Assembly (NCBI RefSeq): GCF_007754425.1
Contig: NZ_CP037452.1
Location: forward strand, 6,799,164-6,863,163
Length of the DNA: 64,000 nucleotides
Reading direction: 5' to 3'
Source of the DNA: Gimesia fumaroli
Lineage (GTDB): Bacteria; Planctomycetota; Planctomycetia; Planctomycetales; Planctomycetaceae
This document shows, one piece after another, positions 19,489 through 29,463 of this stretch; within the stretch, counting starts at the first letter, position 1, and the number at the start of each line of letters is the position of its first letter. The translations under genes were made by a program, and so were the position numbers. Under the pieces are notes generated by a model. The model made no database searches. It was given only the letters and a program-made list of their open reading frames with translations, and was not told the DNA's origin.

Positions 19489-19554
19489 TCTAATTAATTA
19501 GACGATCTTACCGCAAAAGCACGTCCCGTCAACACCATCTTCTATAAAATTAGA
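19489..19554 (-). promoter_or_regulatory. Promoter and dyad operator of the first BlaI-M56 operon
   Basis: On the minus strand TTGACG (19532-19527) and TAAGAT (19510-19505) form a sigma-70-like promoter with 16 bp spacing. A perfect 14-bp palindrome, TCTAATTAATTAGA, lies at 19489-19502, at the expected transcription start. A related copy, TCTATAAAATTAGA, lies upstream of -35 at 19541-19554. Dyads at the promoter of a BlaI-type gene are the usual autoregulatory operators. Confidence 0.6.
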
Positions 19555-19874
19555 TGATTCAGACGGAGAGACTGCCGTCAGACCCCATCGGGAGCCCACG
19601 ATTTCCATTAAAAAGCGTTTTGCAGATCAGGAGTGAATATTTATAATAAACCCCTGAAAAAGTGCATTTCCATCGGAACTTTGCATCCTGACCACGTATT
19701 GACGATAAGGCCTGAGAAAAACAGAGATATCCGCTCATCTATTTTTCTGACTCCGATACCAAACAGGTAACGAATGGTGGTTTTGCATCATTCATAAAAC
19801 CTTTGTATAAGGAAATACGAAACGCAGTAAATTGGCTTCCGTCGAACTTTGTGAACATCAAGGAAGAATAGAAA
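19555..19874. other. Intergenic region between divergent genes
   Basis: About 320 bp without a credible gene, between the BlaI promoter and the YaiI-family gene. A ribosome-binding sequence (AAGGAAGA) lies at its right end. I see no repeat or RNA structure worth naming. Confidence 0.4.
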
Positions 19875-20324
19875 ATGAAAATCTGGGTAGACGCGGATGC
19901 CTGTCCGGGCGAAATTAAAGAGTTGTTATTTCGCGCTGCAGAACGCACCAACACCAGAATGACGCTTGTCGCGAACCAGCCCCTGCGAATACCGCGCTCC
20001 AAGTTGATCGACAGCCTGCTCGTTCCCCCCGGATTAAATGTCGCCGATCAACGCATCGTCGAATTGGTTCAACCCGGCGATCTGGTGATTACCGCCGATA
20101 TTCCACTCGCTGCTGATGTCGTCGCAAAAAATGCTCAGGCTCTGAATCCGCGAGGCACACTTTATACCGATGCGAATATCGGCGCCATACTGGCTTCGCG
20201 AGACTTAATGGATGATCTGCGCGGCGAAGGGGTGATCACGGGCGGTCCCAGTAACTTCAATGCTAAAGATCGTCAGGCCTTCGCCAATCAACTCGACCGC
20301 TGGCTGACCGCATCGAAAAAATAA
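19875..20324 (+). CDS. YaiI/YqxD-family protein (UPF0178, DUF188)
   Basis: 149 residues, a near full-length match to the family by eye: it opens [11 protein letters not shown] and continues with [47 protein letters not shown] and the [18 protein letters not shown] end. The conserved Asp residues (D6, D8, and the ITADIPLA Asp) suggest a PIN-like nuclease fold, but no activity is established for the family. It is cytoplasmic, with no signal peptide. AAGGAAGA lies upstream. The gene stands alone and converges on the lipoprotein gene on the minus strand. Confidence 0.9.
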   Translation: MKIWVDADACPGEIKELLFRAAERTNTRMTLVANQPLRIPRSKLIDSLLVPPGLNVADQRIVELVQPGDLVITADIPLAADVVAKNAQALNPRGTLYTDANIGAILASRDLMDDLRGEGVITGGPSNFNAKDRQAFANQLDRWLTASKK

Positions 20325-20356
20325 AATGCGCGAAAACGCGATACACGCTGCTCGCT

Positions 20357-20746
20357 TTACATACCAGAAATCTGATCGCGGGCTTCTTGCCATTCCAGAC
20401 TTTCCGGAATATCCAGGACGACAGGTTCCTCTCCAACCGTCACATCAGCGACTTCTGCGCGAGCACCACTGATATAGGCGTAAACCGTGTAATCACCTGG
20501 TGGCACCGCTGAGAGATAAGTAAAGCTGACATGGTCATCCCGGACCGGGAATACATGTGGTTCCGCATCCTCTTGTTTCGGCCAATACACCACATTCAAA
20601 ATATCGCCGTTAGTCAGGGTACCTGAAACTCTGGTTCCATCAGGGAGTTCTATGTCAGGCTCCTGCGAACACGCGGAAAGTCCAACCACCAGAACCAAAA
20701 CAGATAGCAGCAGAGTGAAAACAAAGCGTAATCGAAACATGGTCAT
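20357..20746 (-). CDS. Small lipoprotein behind a DUF1559 gene
   Basis: 129 residues from the ATG at 20746 (a second ATG at 20740 is also possible). The N-terminal hydrophobic segment ends in the lipobox LSAC, so it should be a lipid-anchored exported protein. The mature part has a beta-rich, transthyretin-like look: VSGTLTNGDILNVVYWP, then HVSFTYLSAVPPGDYTVYAYISG. It follows the DUF1559 gene by 67 bp in the same direction and is probably co-transcribed. The same arrangement recurs at 29628-31017 with an unrelated lipoprotein sequence. The function is unknown; the frame upstream of 20746 has no support as coding sequence. Confidence 0.7.
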   Translation of the reverse strand: MTMFRLRFVFTLLLSVLVLVVGLSACSQEPDIELPDGTRVSGTLTNGDILNVVYWPKQEDAEPHVFPVRDDHVSFTYLSAVPPGDYTVYAYISGARAEVADVTVGEEPVVLDIPESLEWQEARDQISGM

Positions 20747-20813
20747 GATGAATAAGATCCTGGAAAAGAAGTGCAACGGAAACGAAGCCAGTGAATAGAA
20801 TTGCCTGTGAGAA

Positions 20814-21809
20814 TCAGTATTCTCCCAGCACTTCACCCCCCGCGCGTGTGCCCAGTGCACGGCAGATTGATCGATCCAGATTATCACTTAGAAATCGAAC
20901 CGAGCCATCGGCCAGTAAACCATGCGAGCCCCCCGTATGCATACTCCGCATCGGCAATGCATAAGCGGGACCGTTTACCGTACCGGGACAGTGGGGGCAA
21001 TTCCCATCACGCTGGCAGTCAGCAGCCGGGTGATTGGGCGGACGTCCCATAACAATGTAGTTCCGGCCTTCTTTCGTCGACCAGTCTTTTCCTCGATACG
21101 TCAGCGGGTTCGAGCCGTTATTGGAAGAGTCTGCCAGGCAGTCACTGCCTACGGCTGAACCACCCTGATTCCAGTATTTATCCTGATGACTCATCTCACC
21201 ATACGCCAGCGTATTCGACAGCCCATCAGTCACGTCTTTAAATTTGAGTTTCTCTGTCCAGAACAACCCGCCTTTCAAACCATTGGCAGGACTCCCCGGA
21301 TTGGCAACCTGATGCGAACCAGAAACCGGCAGATAGGATGTCTGTCGTTTATTATTGGAGATCTCTAAATCAGAAGGGCACTGCAGAGGCGCCAGCCTCA
21401 CATTCGTAACCGCACGATTCGCAGTCCCCCCGGAAGTCGACCAGAAGTCCTTAGGCGGATTTTCAAATTCAAGTTGATTGTAAAGATTCGCCTGATCAAA
21501 GTAGGGCAGCATCAACGCCGTCGCGCTCCAGCCACTCGAATAACTGCAAGGCCCCCACGATGCATAACCATAGTCCCGCGAGCAGGTTCCGCCGGGAGCG
21601 ATCGCACTATGTGTTTCCGCATAACTATGAATAGCCAGGCCGAGTTGTTTCATATTATTCTTACAACTGCTCCGCCGCGCTGCTTCGCGTGCCTGTTGCA
21701 CAGCCGGCAACAAGAGAGCAATCAGGATCGCGATGATGGCGATCACAACCAGAAGTTCAATCAGTGTAAAGCCAGTTCGGTTCTTTAGTCGACTTTGGTT
21801 TCTAAACAT
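20814..21809 (-). CDS. DUF1559 protein with type IV pilin-like N-terminus
   Basis: 331 residues from the ATG at 21809 (GGAAT upstream; a GTG at 21815 is possible). The start carries the prepilin cleavage/methylation motif RTGFTLIELLVVIAIIAILI followed by LLPAVQQAREAARRSSCKNN, diagnostic of the planctomycete DUF1559 family. The body has CPSD, LSNTLAYGEMSH and the C-terminal LLADGSVRFLSDNLD, the H-X9-DG signature (HTGGSHGLLADG). Members are thought to be exported pseudopilin-like surface or assembly proteins and occur in very many copies per planctomycete genome; no role is proven. A lipoprotein gene follows. Confidence 0.93.
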   Translation of the reverse strand: MFRNQSRLKNRTGFTLIELLVVIAIIAILIALLLPAVQQAREAARRSSCKNNMKQLGLAIHSYAETHSAIAPGGTCSRDYGYASWGPCSYSSGWSATALMLPYFDQANLYNQLEFENPPKDFWSTSGGTANRAVTNVRLAPLQCPSDLEISNNKRQTSYLPVSGSHQVANPGSPANGLKGGLFWTEKLKFKDVTDGLSNTLAYGEMSHQDKYWNQGGSAVGSDCLADSSNNGSNPLTYRGKDWSTKEGRNYIVMGRPPNHPAADCQRDGNCPHCPGTVNGPAYALPMRSMHTGGSHGLLADGSVRFLSDNLDRSICRALGTRAGGEVLGEY

Positions 21810-21986
21810 GAGCACATTCCGTTCAGAAAGAAAGTTAAAAAGGATGATTCGTTATACGGTAGGATCAGCGAGGAAATTTGGGGGAGAAAACTATCTGATA
21901 GAGCATGCAGATGCCAGGCTCTCCTCTATCTTTGCATAAACGTTCACACTAGTCAACCAGTGACTATGAAACCAATGTATCTGTAA

Positions 21987-22020
21987 TAAAAAAGCCCGAA
22001 TGCAAATACATTCGGGCTTT
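21987..22020 (-). terminator. Rho-independent terminator of the SulP transporter gene
   Basis: A perfect 12-bp stem AAAGCCCGAATG (21991-22002) with 22009-22020 and a 6-base loop. The T run is on the minus strand (21993-21987), so it terminates the transporter transcript, whose stop codon is 25 bp upstream. Confidence 0.85.
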
Positions 22021-22044
22021 CGATTCGATTGGCTATCTCAACAC

Positions 22045-23772
22045 TCAAATCATCTTAGTGATGTGATAGTGCCGGTCTTCGGAAATATCAACTTCGGCAA
22101 GATCGCCGGCGCGCTCAATCATGCGTTTGCAGTCAGCATTTAAGTTCCGCAGGTGCAGGCACTTGCCTTCCTGACGATAACGTTCGGCAATTTTATTAAT
22201 GGCTTCGATCGCCGACTGATCGTAAACCCGCGAAAAGTAAAAATCGATGGCCACAATCGGCGGATCATTCACCGGATCGAGCAGTTCGCGAAAACTGCTC
22301 ACTGAAGCAAAGAACAATGGTCCGTGTAACTGATAGACTTTTTTATCTTCCTCGAAGTGAATGTCGGCCATCATATGCGTTGCATGATGCCAGGCAAATA
22401 TCAACGCCTGCACGATGATTCCCAGTAAAACCGCAACAGCCAGATTATGGAACAGCACCGTGTAACCGGCGACCAGCACCATCACCAGCACATCGCTTTT
22501 GGGAACCTTGTTCCAGGTATGCAGCGTGCTCCATTCAAACGTGCCGATCACGACCATGAACATCACCCCTACCAGCGCCGCCATCGGCACCATTGAGATC
22601 ACCGGCTTCAACAAAACCACCAGTGTCATTAATCCGACGGCTCCGACAACCCCGGAAAGACGCCCGCGCCCCCCGGAATTCACGTTGATCAGTGACTGTC
22701 CGATCATCGCGCACCCCCCCATACCGCCAAACAGACCACAGACAATGTTTGCAGCCCCCTGGCCGATACACTCGCGATTTCCGCTGCCCCGCGTCTCCGT
22801 GATTTCATCAATCAGCGTCAGCGTCATCAGTGATTCAATCAACCCGACACCCGCTAGAATCAATGCGAACGGCAGAATGATCATCAGTGTTTCCCACGTG
22901 AACGGGGCAAGGACATAACGCGAGTCCAGGAAGAATAGCATCGGCAGCGGCTCTTCCGTCGCTTTCACCGAAGCGACGGCGGATGCGATTTGTGCTTCAC
23001 TCAAAACAGAAACGTCAACGGCTTGATTCTCTTCAGCCTGACTTCTGGCACTATCTGGTGATTCTGCTGCAACAGCGGCATCCTTGACGGCGTTGGCTCT
23101 CAGGTTATTCATCATCAGGTCGTCAACCGTCTGCACCACGTTAGTCTGACCGGCGGGAGTCCAGTTCTCGGGAGCAAATTTATTGATGCTCACGGCAATC
23201 ACAGACACCATGATAATCGCCGCCAGTGAACTCGGAACCGCTTTCGTCAGTTTAGGCAGCAATACAATCACAGCCATCGTCAGCGCGACCAGTGCCACCA
23301 TAATCGACATCGAAGCACCGGGCAGGAACGTCATCGTTCCATCGATTCCCAGTGTCTTAAAGCTGCCAATTTGCGCCAGGCCAATCACAATCGCCAGACC
23401 ATTCACGAATCCCAGCATCACCGAATGCGGCACCAGGCGAATCAATTTCCCCAGCCGCAATACACCCACGGTAATTTGCAGCAAGCCACACAGAATGACA
23501 GCCGGGAACAAATATTGAATCCCATGCATGGCAACCAGTGAAACAATCACCACGGCCATCGCACCGGTGGCTCCGGAAATCATCCCCGGGCGACCGCCGG
23601 CAAGGGCACTTACAAATCCGATAAAGAATGCGGAATAGAGACCGACCGTTGGAGGAACTCCGGCAACAAATGCAAATGCGACCGCTTCCGGCACCAGTGC
23701 CAGTGCAACGGTCAAACCCGATAACACATCATCCTTGACGGAAGCAGTATGCTTCGAAAAATACTCTAACAT
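22045..23772 (-). CDS. SulP-family anion transporter with STAS domain
   Basis: 575 residues from the ATG at 23772, chosen because GGAG lies six bases upstream. About a dozen membrane segments are visible, with family landmarks [38 protein letters not shown], the [18 protein letters not shown] segment and [25 protein letters not shown] short STAS domain follows from about residue 470 ([32 protein letters not shown]). SulP proteins carry sulfate, bicarbonate or similar anions, often with Na+ or H+. The substrate cannot be fixed here; sulfate handling would suit the many sulfatases nearby, while the GGMGG motif is shared with bicarbonate members. A hydrophilic Ala/Glu-rich insert at about 215-275 is unusual. 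A terminator follows. Confidence 0.9.
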   Translation of the reverse strand: MLEYFSKHTASVKDDVLSGLTVALALVPEAVAFAFVAGVPPTVGLYSAFFIGFVSALAGGRPGMISGATGAMAVVIVSLVAMHGIQYLFPAVILCGLLQITVGVLRLGKLIRLVPHSVMLGFVNGLAIVIGLAQIGSFKTLGIDGTMTFLPGASMSIMVALVALTMAVIVLLPKLTKAVPSSLAAIIMVSVIAVSINKFAPENWTPAGQTNVVQTVDDLMMNNLRANAVKDAAVAAESPDSARSQAEENQAVDVSVLSEAQIASAVASVKATEEPLPMLFFLDSRYVLAPFTWETLMIILPFALILAGVGLIESLMTLTLIDEITETRGSGNRECIGQGAANIVCGLFGGMGGCAMIGQSLINVNSGGRGRLSGVVGAVGLMTLVVLLKPVISMVPMAALVGVMFMVVIGTFEWSTLHTWNKVPKSDVLVMVLVAGYTVLFHNLAVAVLLGIIVQALIFAWHHATHMMADIHFEEDKKVYQLHGPLFFASVSSFRELLDPVNDPPIVAIDFYFSRVYDQSAIEAINKIAERYRQEGKCLHLRNLNADCKRMIERAGDLAEVDISEDRHYHITKMI

Positions 23773-24302
23773 CAAAACTCCAATACACGTTCTCAAAATC
23801 TGTCTGCACAGTCAGCCTGAACGGCGAACGCATTCGCCTGCAGACTCTCCATGCTAACGCTGGAAAAGGGGCGCACATTGAACAAACCGCTCGAGTGCAA
23901 AAGCAGACTTGTCTTCCAGACAAAGTTGGAACAACAAGGGTTAGCAACACAATCTGTTAACTGTTTTGATTCAAACAGAACCTTTCGACGATACGCAGGA
24001 CCATCTCAGGGAGCGCGTTGCAGGAAACCAGGTGGGACGTTGAAGGGATCAACTGATTGAATTGAGGTGCGTAACGGCCCTCAGTTCAATATCCATGCAC
24101 CACTTTTAGTCGATCTCCACAGCCATAACAAGCACGATTCTCGAAGATCTTCTGATTTTATGCCACTTTCACGCGATATTCACACGAATCATGCGGCATT
24201 TCAGAGCTCAACTCAGTAAATACACAGATCCACCAGGTCTATCGAAATGGCAATCAATCTAGAATCGGACCAACTATACACTCGTTTTCAGACCGGTTCC
24301 TC
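23773..24302. other. Intergenic region between divergent genes
   Basis: About 530 bp with no credible gene, between the SulP transporter and the second BlaI operon. The left end holds the transporter ribosome-binding sequence; the BlaI promoter and operators begin at its right end. Confidence 0.4.
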
Positions 24303-24339
24303 TTGACACCGTTTACATTTGTAGTTAATTACACTTGTA
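24303..24339 (+). promoter_or_regulatory. Promoter with two TACAnnTGTA operators (second BlaI-M56 operon)
   Basis: A perfect -35 TTGACA (24303-24308) is followed 17 bp later by a weak -10, TAATTA (24326-24331). Two decamers, TACATTTGTA (24314-24323) and TACACTTGTA (24330-24339), lie between -35 and -10 and over -10. Both fit TACAnnTGTA, the known cop-box of CopY and close to BlaI/MecI sites. Together they form a larger imperfect dyad. The BlaI-type gene begins 25 bp downstream, so autorepression is very likely. Confidence 0.8.
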
Positions 24340-24363
24340 AACACTCACAGAGGAGCCTTCAAA

Positions 24364-24735
24364 ATGAAACAGATTTCCATATCCGACGCCGAATGGCAGG
24401 TCATGAATATCGTCTGGGACGGCCAGCCACTCACGTCACAGGAAATTGTTGCCCGTCTGTCCGACCAGACCGACTGGGCCACTCCCACCATCAAAACCAT
24501 GCTGCATCGCCTCGTCAAAAAAGAGGTGCTCACGTTTGAAGAGCAGGGCAACCGGTATGTCTATCGCTCTCGCGTCAAACGTTCCGCCTGTGTGAAACAG
24601 GCCAGCCGCGCGTTTTTAGAACGCGTTTTCGACAGCGAGCCCGCACCCTTACTCGCACACTTCATGCAAACCACCAAACTCTCTGCAGAGGAAATTGCAG
24701 AACTCCGCCGCATTCTCGATGACAAGGAACGTTGA
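24364..24735 (+). CDS. BlaI/MecI/CopY-family repressor
   Basis: 123 residues. The winged-helix domain reads SISDAEWQVMNIVWDGQPLT, with the recognition helix WATPTIKTMLHRLVKKEVL and wing EQGNRYVYRSR. This is very close to the MecI/CopY pattern. The C-terminal dimerisation part has RAFLERVFDSEPAPLLAHF and SAEEIAELRRILDDKER. An AGGAG ribosome-binding sequence lies eight bases before the ATG. The operator pair TACAnnTGTA upstream matches what this subfamily binds. The stop overlaps the region of the M56 gene start, so the repressor and its likely sensor-protease are translated together. Confidence 0.93.
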   Translation: MKQISISDAEWQVMNIVWDGQPLTSQEIVARLSDQTDWATPTIKTMLHRLVKKEVLTFEEQGNRYVYRSRVKRSACVKQASRAFLERVFDSEPAPLLAHFMQTTKLSAEEIAELRRILDDKER

Positions 24736-24737
24736 TC

Positions 24738-27014
24738 ATGAATGGATTCCTGCTGACTGCGAATGTCTACGTTGAACTCACCGATAAAATCCTGGAACTG
24801 TTGATCATACCCACTATCACCGCAGGTCTGTTGGCGGGACTCGTGCTGCTCGTCAACCTTTTCGCACGGAAATGGCTGACCGCGGGACAGATGGGACTGC
24901 TCTGGGCGCTCGTTCTCATCAGACTCGCCATCCCCTACGGCGCCGCTCCCGAAAGTTCCTTCAGCCTGACCAATCTGGTTTTCGGATTCATCGAAGAAGC
25001 AACGGCTGATGAGTCGCCCCGTGATGGGTACGAAGCATATGCGTTGCAACCACTGCCGGAACCCTGGCCCGTCCCAGATGCAACTCCGGCTCTCGCTAAC
25101 ACAACTCAGATGAATCAATTTCAGTTCCATGAACCGCGCCCGCCTGAAGTCAGTTTCACCAAAACGTTTTTTGAGTATTTCGTCACGTTTCTCGAATGGT
25201 TTTTCCGTATCCTGCCACCACTGTGGTTTGCAGGCGCTTTGTTTCTTCTGATTCAAACCTTGATTTCTCATGGCCGCTTTACTCAAAAAATCCAGCAACT
25301 GCCGGCTTGTACGAATCAGCGATTGCTCCAACTCTGGAACACCTGTTGTGAAAAAGTGTCATTCCGCCGTTCTGTCCCTTTGATTCTCTGCGACGATATC
25401 GCTCAACCCTCCGTCATGGGAGCCCGCACCCCCCGGCTACTGCTCCCCACCGATCTCACAGAACTCTCCGACCAGCAACTGACGCTGATCATGCTCCACG
25501 AGTTGGCGCATCTTAAGCAGCGGGACTTGTGGGTCAACTGGTGTCTGTTCGGCCTGCGTCTGCTGCACTGGTGGAATCCCCTCTACTGGCTGGCGAGCAC
25601 CCGTTACCAGTCACTCCGCGAACAATCCCGCGATGCCATGGTCCTCCGCTGGCGGGAACAGCAATCTCCCGACAGCGCTGAATGCAATCCGTCCCGCGAG
25701 TTCAGCGAGCTCCTGCTCATCCTCGCCCAGCGCGATCCCGGCGCCCACTGGCGCGTCTCATTGCCGGTCTCCCTGTTAGGGTTTCTGAAGTTCCCGTTTC
25801 GCAAGCGGTCTCTCGCCAACCGACTGAAAGCACTCCGCACCGCAACGGTGAAAGTGCACCCCCTGCACACCACAGCCGTCATTCTCGTCATCGCCCTCTT
25901 CGCTGCCACAGGACTGGCAGACGTAAAAGATCCTCCTCCCCAACCACAAAACCCGGCGGAACACGATCGCCGTCTGAACCTGTATGCCAACCTCGACCTA
26001 CCGGAGGTCTTTAACACAACAGATTCCGAACCGCTCCAACTAAGAACAATTCAAGTCGAAAACGTCGTTCGAAAAATTTCAGATCATCACGGCATTTCCG
26101 AAGCAGAGGCCCAAAAATACCTGTTGATTCACGTCGATTTTCTTCTGGGAATACACAACCGAACATATACGTATTTTGGGAAACCACTCAAGCAGGCCTC
26201 TGCAAAATATGATCAGCAAAACCGACTTGTCGTCCACGCCCCCAATTCGCTCCACGGAGAACTGCACCAGCAACTCCGCGCCTGGGAACAGAGTGGCCCA
26301 AAACAGATTTCCATCGAAGTCCGTTTTGCAGAACTCTCTACCGACGTCCTCGCGAAGTCGCACATCACCTGGGATGCACTGGAAGCAGATGTCGCGCCCC
26401 CCTTAGAGTCAGACTTTGAAACCCTCTCTAATTCCCGGGAGCCAGTGGTAAAATCGAGTGCCATAATCGAAGAATATTTCCCGGTCCGAGTCACCACATT
26501 AACCCCAGCCCAGGAAGCACAATTTATTCAAGCCGCTCAGAGTGATTCGCGCAGCAACATCATGTTTGCCCCCAAGGTCACTCTCTTTAACGGCCAGCGT
26601 GCCACCATCTCCGATCTCGTCAGCCGTCCTTTTGTCATCGGCCTGAAGAAACAGGAAGGGGAGCAGCTGCAACCCCGGATTAAAGCCATCGACGAAGGCC
26701 GGAATCTCACGCTGAGAACTGTCGTCTCCGCTTCTGGAGACGAAGTAAATCTCAAAGGGTTATTTGAACTGAGCCAGATTGTGGATGTCAATTTATTTAC
26801 CACCCCGGTCGCCGGAAAAGATGCCGTCATTCAAATTCCCCGTGTCCACCGGCAGCGAATTTCTGTCGCGTCCCAGTTGAAAGATCAGCAATGTCTGCTC
26901 ATCTGCATCCCCCCCACATTTCAACAGAAGCAGTTTCAATACGTTATCCTGAGAGTGCAGATTCTCGATGAACCCAAGCAGGAGTCTTCGCCGGAAGTTC
27001 CTTTTGATGAATGA
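24738..27014 (+). CDS. M56 (BlaR1-like) peptidase fused to a secretin-like domain
   Basis: 758 residues from the ATG at 24738 (AAGGA upstream; TTG at 24732 is an alternative that overlaps the BlaI stop). Residues 1-390 are the membrane peptidase: several hydrophobic segments, the zinc motif HELAH near 254, and a last segment before LADVKDPPPQ. The C-terminal half is unlike BlaR1. RLVVHAPNSLHGELHQQL and PKQISIEVRFAEL look like a secretin N-domain. FAPKVTLFNGQRATISDL and FVIGLKK look like the start of the secretin beta-domain of GspD-type proteins. No penicillin-binding domain is present. The fusion may sense something at the outer membrane or periplasm; that is inference. Confidence 0.85.
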   Translation: MNGFLLTANVYVELTDKILELLIIPTITAGLLAGLVLLVNLFARKWLTAGQMGLLWALVLIRLAIPYGAAPESSFSLTNLVFGFIEEATADESPRDGYEAYALQPLPEPWPVPDATPALANTTQMNQFQFHEPRPPEVSFTKTFFEYFVTFLEWFFRILPPLWFAGALFLLIQTLISHGRFTQKIQQLPACTNQRLLQLWNTCCEKVSFRRSVPLILCDDIAQPSVMGARTPRLLLPTDLTELSDQQLTLIMLHELAHLKQRDLWVNWCLFGLRLLHWWNPLYWLASTRYQSLREQSRDAMVLRWREQQSPDSAECNPSREFSELLLILAQRDPGAHWRVSLPVSLLGFLKFPFRKRSLANRLKALRTATVKVHPLHTTAVILVIALFAATGLADVKDPPPQPQNPAEHDRRLNLYANLDLPEVFNTTDSEPLQLRTIQVENVVRKISDHHGISEAEAQKYLLIHVDFLLGIHNRTYTYFGKPLKQASAKYDQQNRLVVHAPNSLHGELHQQLRAWEQSGPKQISIEVRFAELSTDVLAKSHITWDALEADVAPPLESDFETLSNSREPVVKSSAIIEEYFPVRVTTLTPAQEAQFIQAAQSDSRSNIMFAPKVTLFNGQRATISDLVSRPFVIGLKKQEGEQLQPRIKAIDEGRNLTLRTVVSASGDEVNLKGLFELSQIVDVNLFTTPVAGKDAVIQIPRVHRQRISVASQLKDQQCLLICIPPTFQQKQFQYVILRVQILDEPKQESSPEVPFDE

Positions 27015-27208
27015 CAGAACGGCTGTAGAGTCGTCGTGAAAATAGAAACTGCTCTACAGCCTGTTCCACTTTCTTAACCTCAATAATAAAATCAATGCGC
27101 GGCTGCTTTGAGAAAACCTGCCCCAAGTTTACTGGCATCCGGTCCCGGCACTCGTTATTCTGAAATCATCTCCCATGATATTTTTCATCATACATAAAGG
27201 TGATTTCC

Positions 27209-28795
27209 ATGTTTCGTGCGTTCCTCGTTCTCTGCTGTCTCTTTGTCTCTACACAGACATTCGCCGCTGAGCGGCCCAATATTTTATTCCTCTTCACTGA
27301 CGACCATGCCCCGCATGCCATCGGTGCTTACAAAGGTTTTCTGGAGAAAGTTAACCCGACTCCCAACATCGACAAACTCGCCGCCGAAGGTATGCTGTTC
27401 AAAAACAGCTTCTGCACAAACTCCATCTGTGGCCCCAGCCGCGCCGTGATTCTAACCGGCAAGCACAGCCACATCAATGGCTTCATGACCAACCGCGACC
27501 GCTTTAACGGCGACCAGCAGACCTTTCCCAAACTCCTGCAAAAAGCAGGTTACAAAACCGCAATGATCGGCAAATGGCATCTCTCATCCGATCCGCAAGG
27601 CTTCGATCACTGGAAGGTCCTTCCCGGTCAAGGCGACTACTACAACCCCGCGTTCAAAACTCCTCAAGGCCGCGAACAGGTCGAAGGCTACTGCACCGAC
27701 ATCGTCACCGATATGGCCCTCGACTGGTTGAAAGAAAACGCCGACTCCGGCAAGCCGTTCATGCTGATGTGTCAACACAAAGCACCGCACCGTACCTGGA
27801 TGCCACCGATCCGCCATTTAAATCTCTACGATGACATCACCATCCCCGAACCGAAAACGCTGTTTGACCAGTGGGAAGACAACGCCAGTCCTGCCCGGCA
27901 CGCCGAGATGTCCATCGACGGCTATATGAATCTCGTCTACGATGTCTTCGGACCGCCCATCAACGGCTGGGATCCGAACGTCGGCAAATCGATGGATAAA
28001 TCCGGCTTCCGTAATCTGAAAAAGATGACACCGGAACAACTCAAAGCCTGGAACGCTGCCTTCGATCCTAAAAACGAAGCACTCAAAAAAGCTGGCCTCA
28101 CCGGCAAAGATCTCGTCCGCTGGAAGTACCAGCGGTACATGAAAAACTACCTGCGTTGTGTCAAAGGGGTCGACGAAAACATCGGTCGCATGCTGGCCTA
28201 CCTCAAAGAAACGGGTCTCGATAAAAACACCATCGTCGTTTATTCCTCCGACCAGGGATTCTATCTCGGCGATCATGGCTGGTACGACAAACGCTGGATG
28301 TATGAAGAATCATTCAAGATGCCGTTGATCGTCAAATGGCCCGGCGTCACCAAGCCCGGCACCGTGAATACCGACATGGTCCAGAACCTCGACTACGCCG
28401 AAACCTTCCTCGATATCGCCGGTGCCGACATCCCCGACGATATGCAGGGCCGCTCGCTGGTCCCGCTGCTTAAAGGTGAAAACACCGACTGGCGGCAGGC
28501 GTTGTATTACCACTATTTCGAATTCCCCAGCGTCCACATGGTCGCCAAACACTTCGGCATCCGCACTCAGCGCTTTAAACTGATTCGCTTCTACCAGTTC
28601 GATGAATGGGAATTCTACGATCTCGAAAAAGACCCCGAAGAACTAACCAACCAGTACAACAATCCCAAATACGCCGACGTCATCGCCCAACTGAAACCGC
28701 AGTTAATAGAACTACGCAAAACCTACAAAGACGATTCCGACATCAGCGTCAAACCGCTCGCATGGCGCAAAAAATACCGCCCCGAATTAGATTAA
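27209..28795 (+). CDS. Sulfatase, Cys-type (S1 family), exported
   Basis: 528 residues from the ATG at 27209, preceded at the right distance by AAGGTG; a GTG inside that sequence (27200) is a less likely start. A signal peptide ends near residue 20 (FAAERPN). Motifs are [17 protein letters not shown], Cys74 in CGPSR for formylglycine, [40 protein letters not shown] and [14 protein letters not shown]. The DQG-F-LGDHGW pattern and size suggest a heparan/N-sulfoglucosamine- or choline-sulfatase-like branch acting on sulfated sugars. It stands alone between the BlaI-M56 operon and a repeat-rich gene-free stretch. Confidence 0.92.
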   Translation: MFRAFLVLCCLFVSTQTFAAERPNILFLFTDDHAPHAIGAYKGFLEKVNPTPNIDKLAAEGMLFKNSFCTNSICGPSRAVILTGKHSHINGFMTNRDRFNGDQQTFPKLLQKAGYKTAMIGKWHLSSDPQGFDHWKVLPGQGDYYNPAFKTPQGREQVEGYCTDIVTDMALDWLKENADSGKPFMLMCQHKAPHRTWMPPIRHLNLYDDITIPEPKTLFDQWEDNASPARHAEMSIDGYMNLVYDVFGPPINGWDPNVGKSMDKSGFRNLKKMTPEQLKAWNAAFDPKNEALKKAGLTGKDLVRWKYQRYMKNYLRCVKGVDENIGRMLAYLKETGLDKNTIVVYSSDQGFYLGDHGWYDKRWMYEESFKMPLIVKWPGVTKPGTVNTDMVQNLDYAETFLDIAGADIPDDMQGRSLVPLLKGENTDWRQALYYHYFEFPSVHMVAKHFGIRTQRFKLIRFYQFDEWEFYDLEKDPEELTNQYNNPKYADVIAQLKPQLIELRKTYKDDSDISVKPLAWRKKYRPELD

Positions 28796-28824
28796 AAAAC
28801 ATTCCCCATATCACCTGCATGTGC

Positions 28825-28847
28825 CACTGTTGGCTTGCCCAACAGTG
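28825..28847. repeat. Palindromic repeat unit, copy 1
   Basis: CACTGTTGG-CTTGC-CCAACAGTG, a perfect 9-bp stem with a 5-base loop, 30 bp behind the sulfatase stop codon. A second copy lies at 29288. There is no T run, so it is not a classical terminator; it resembles REP-type elements. Confidence 0.75.
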
Positions 28848-29287
28848 CGCGGCCATTAATCATTCAAACAAAACCAATGTTTTCTTTTCAACACTTAATC
28901 TGCCCCTGAAGAAATTGCCCTTGACCGCATCGCGTCCCTCGGCATGATCATGCGGAGATAAAGTCGCGCGCGTGAGTGAGCACTACAGATTCAGTCGATA
29001 TGAAGAACCACTGAGAAAACCAGCACCACAAAACCCGCTTGTTTCAGCGACATTTTCCAATCCACTGCTCCCATGCACCCCGTTTATCAAACGACATCGA
29101 AGACCTTCACTCCGCAATCCCAGAGCTTCATAGAACGATCCCAGACTATCACATGACGCTCCCGGAGAAAATATGCGAACGCCCCTTGACTCACACACGC
29201 CCTTCACGAAAATCCTTTTCACAAACATGATTTGATTCCAGAAAAAAATGATGAGATGGAAACTCAAGATCCCACACACGGGCGTGC

Positions 29288-29310
29288 CAATGTCGGCTTG
29301 CCCAACAGTG
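29288..29310. repeat. Palindromic repeat unit, copy 2
   Basis: CAATGTCGG-CTTGC-CCAACAGTG matches the copy at 28825 at 21 of 23 positions, in the same orientation, also preceded by GTGC. The two differences weaken the stem on the left arm. Confidence 0.7.
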
Positions 29311-29463
29311 TGCTGAGAAAAGCTCCCTCCCCGTGCCGGAAAACAAACCCACACAAACCCACACAAACCAAATCCTACCACAAACCACCGGCAACACCGC
29401 AGATGAACACACCGCACCAGGCGTGAATAAATAACCCCAGGATTTTTCGATCGGGTGTAAGAA

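Noticed and set aside
23851..24060. 69-codon plus-strand frame between SulP and BlaI
   Set aside because: No ribosome-binding sequence, no domain, and a composition like random sequence.
24561..25331. 256-codon minus-strand frame
   Set aside because: It lies wholly opposite the BlaI and M56 genes, which have clear family motifs.
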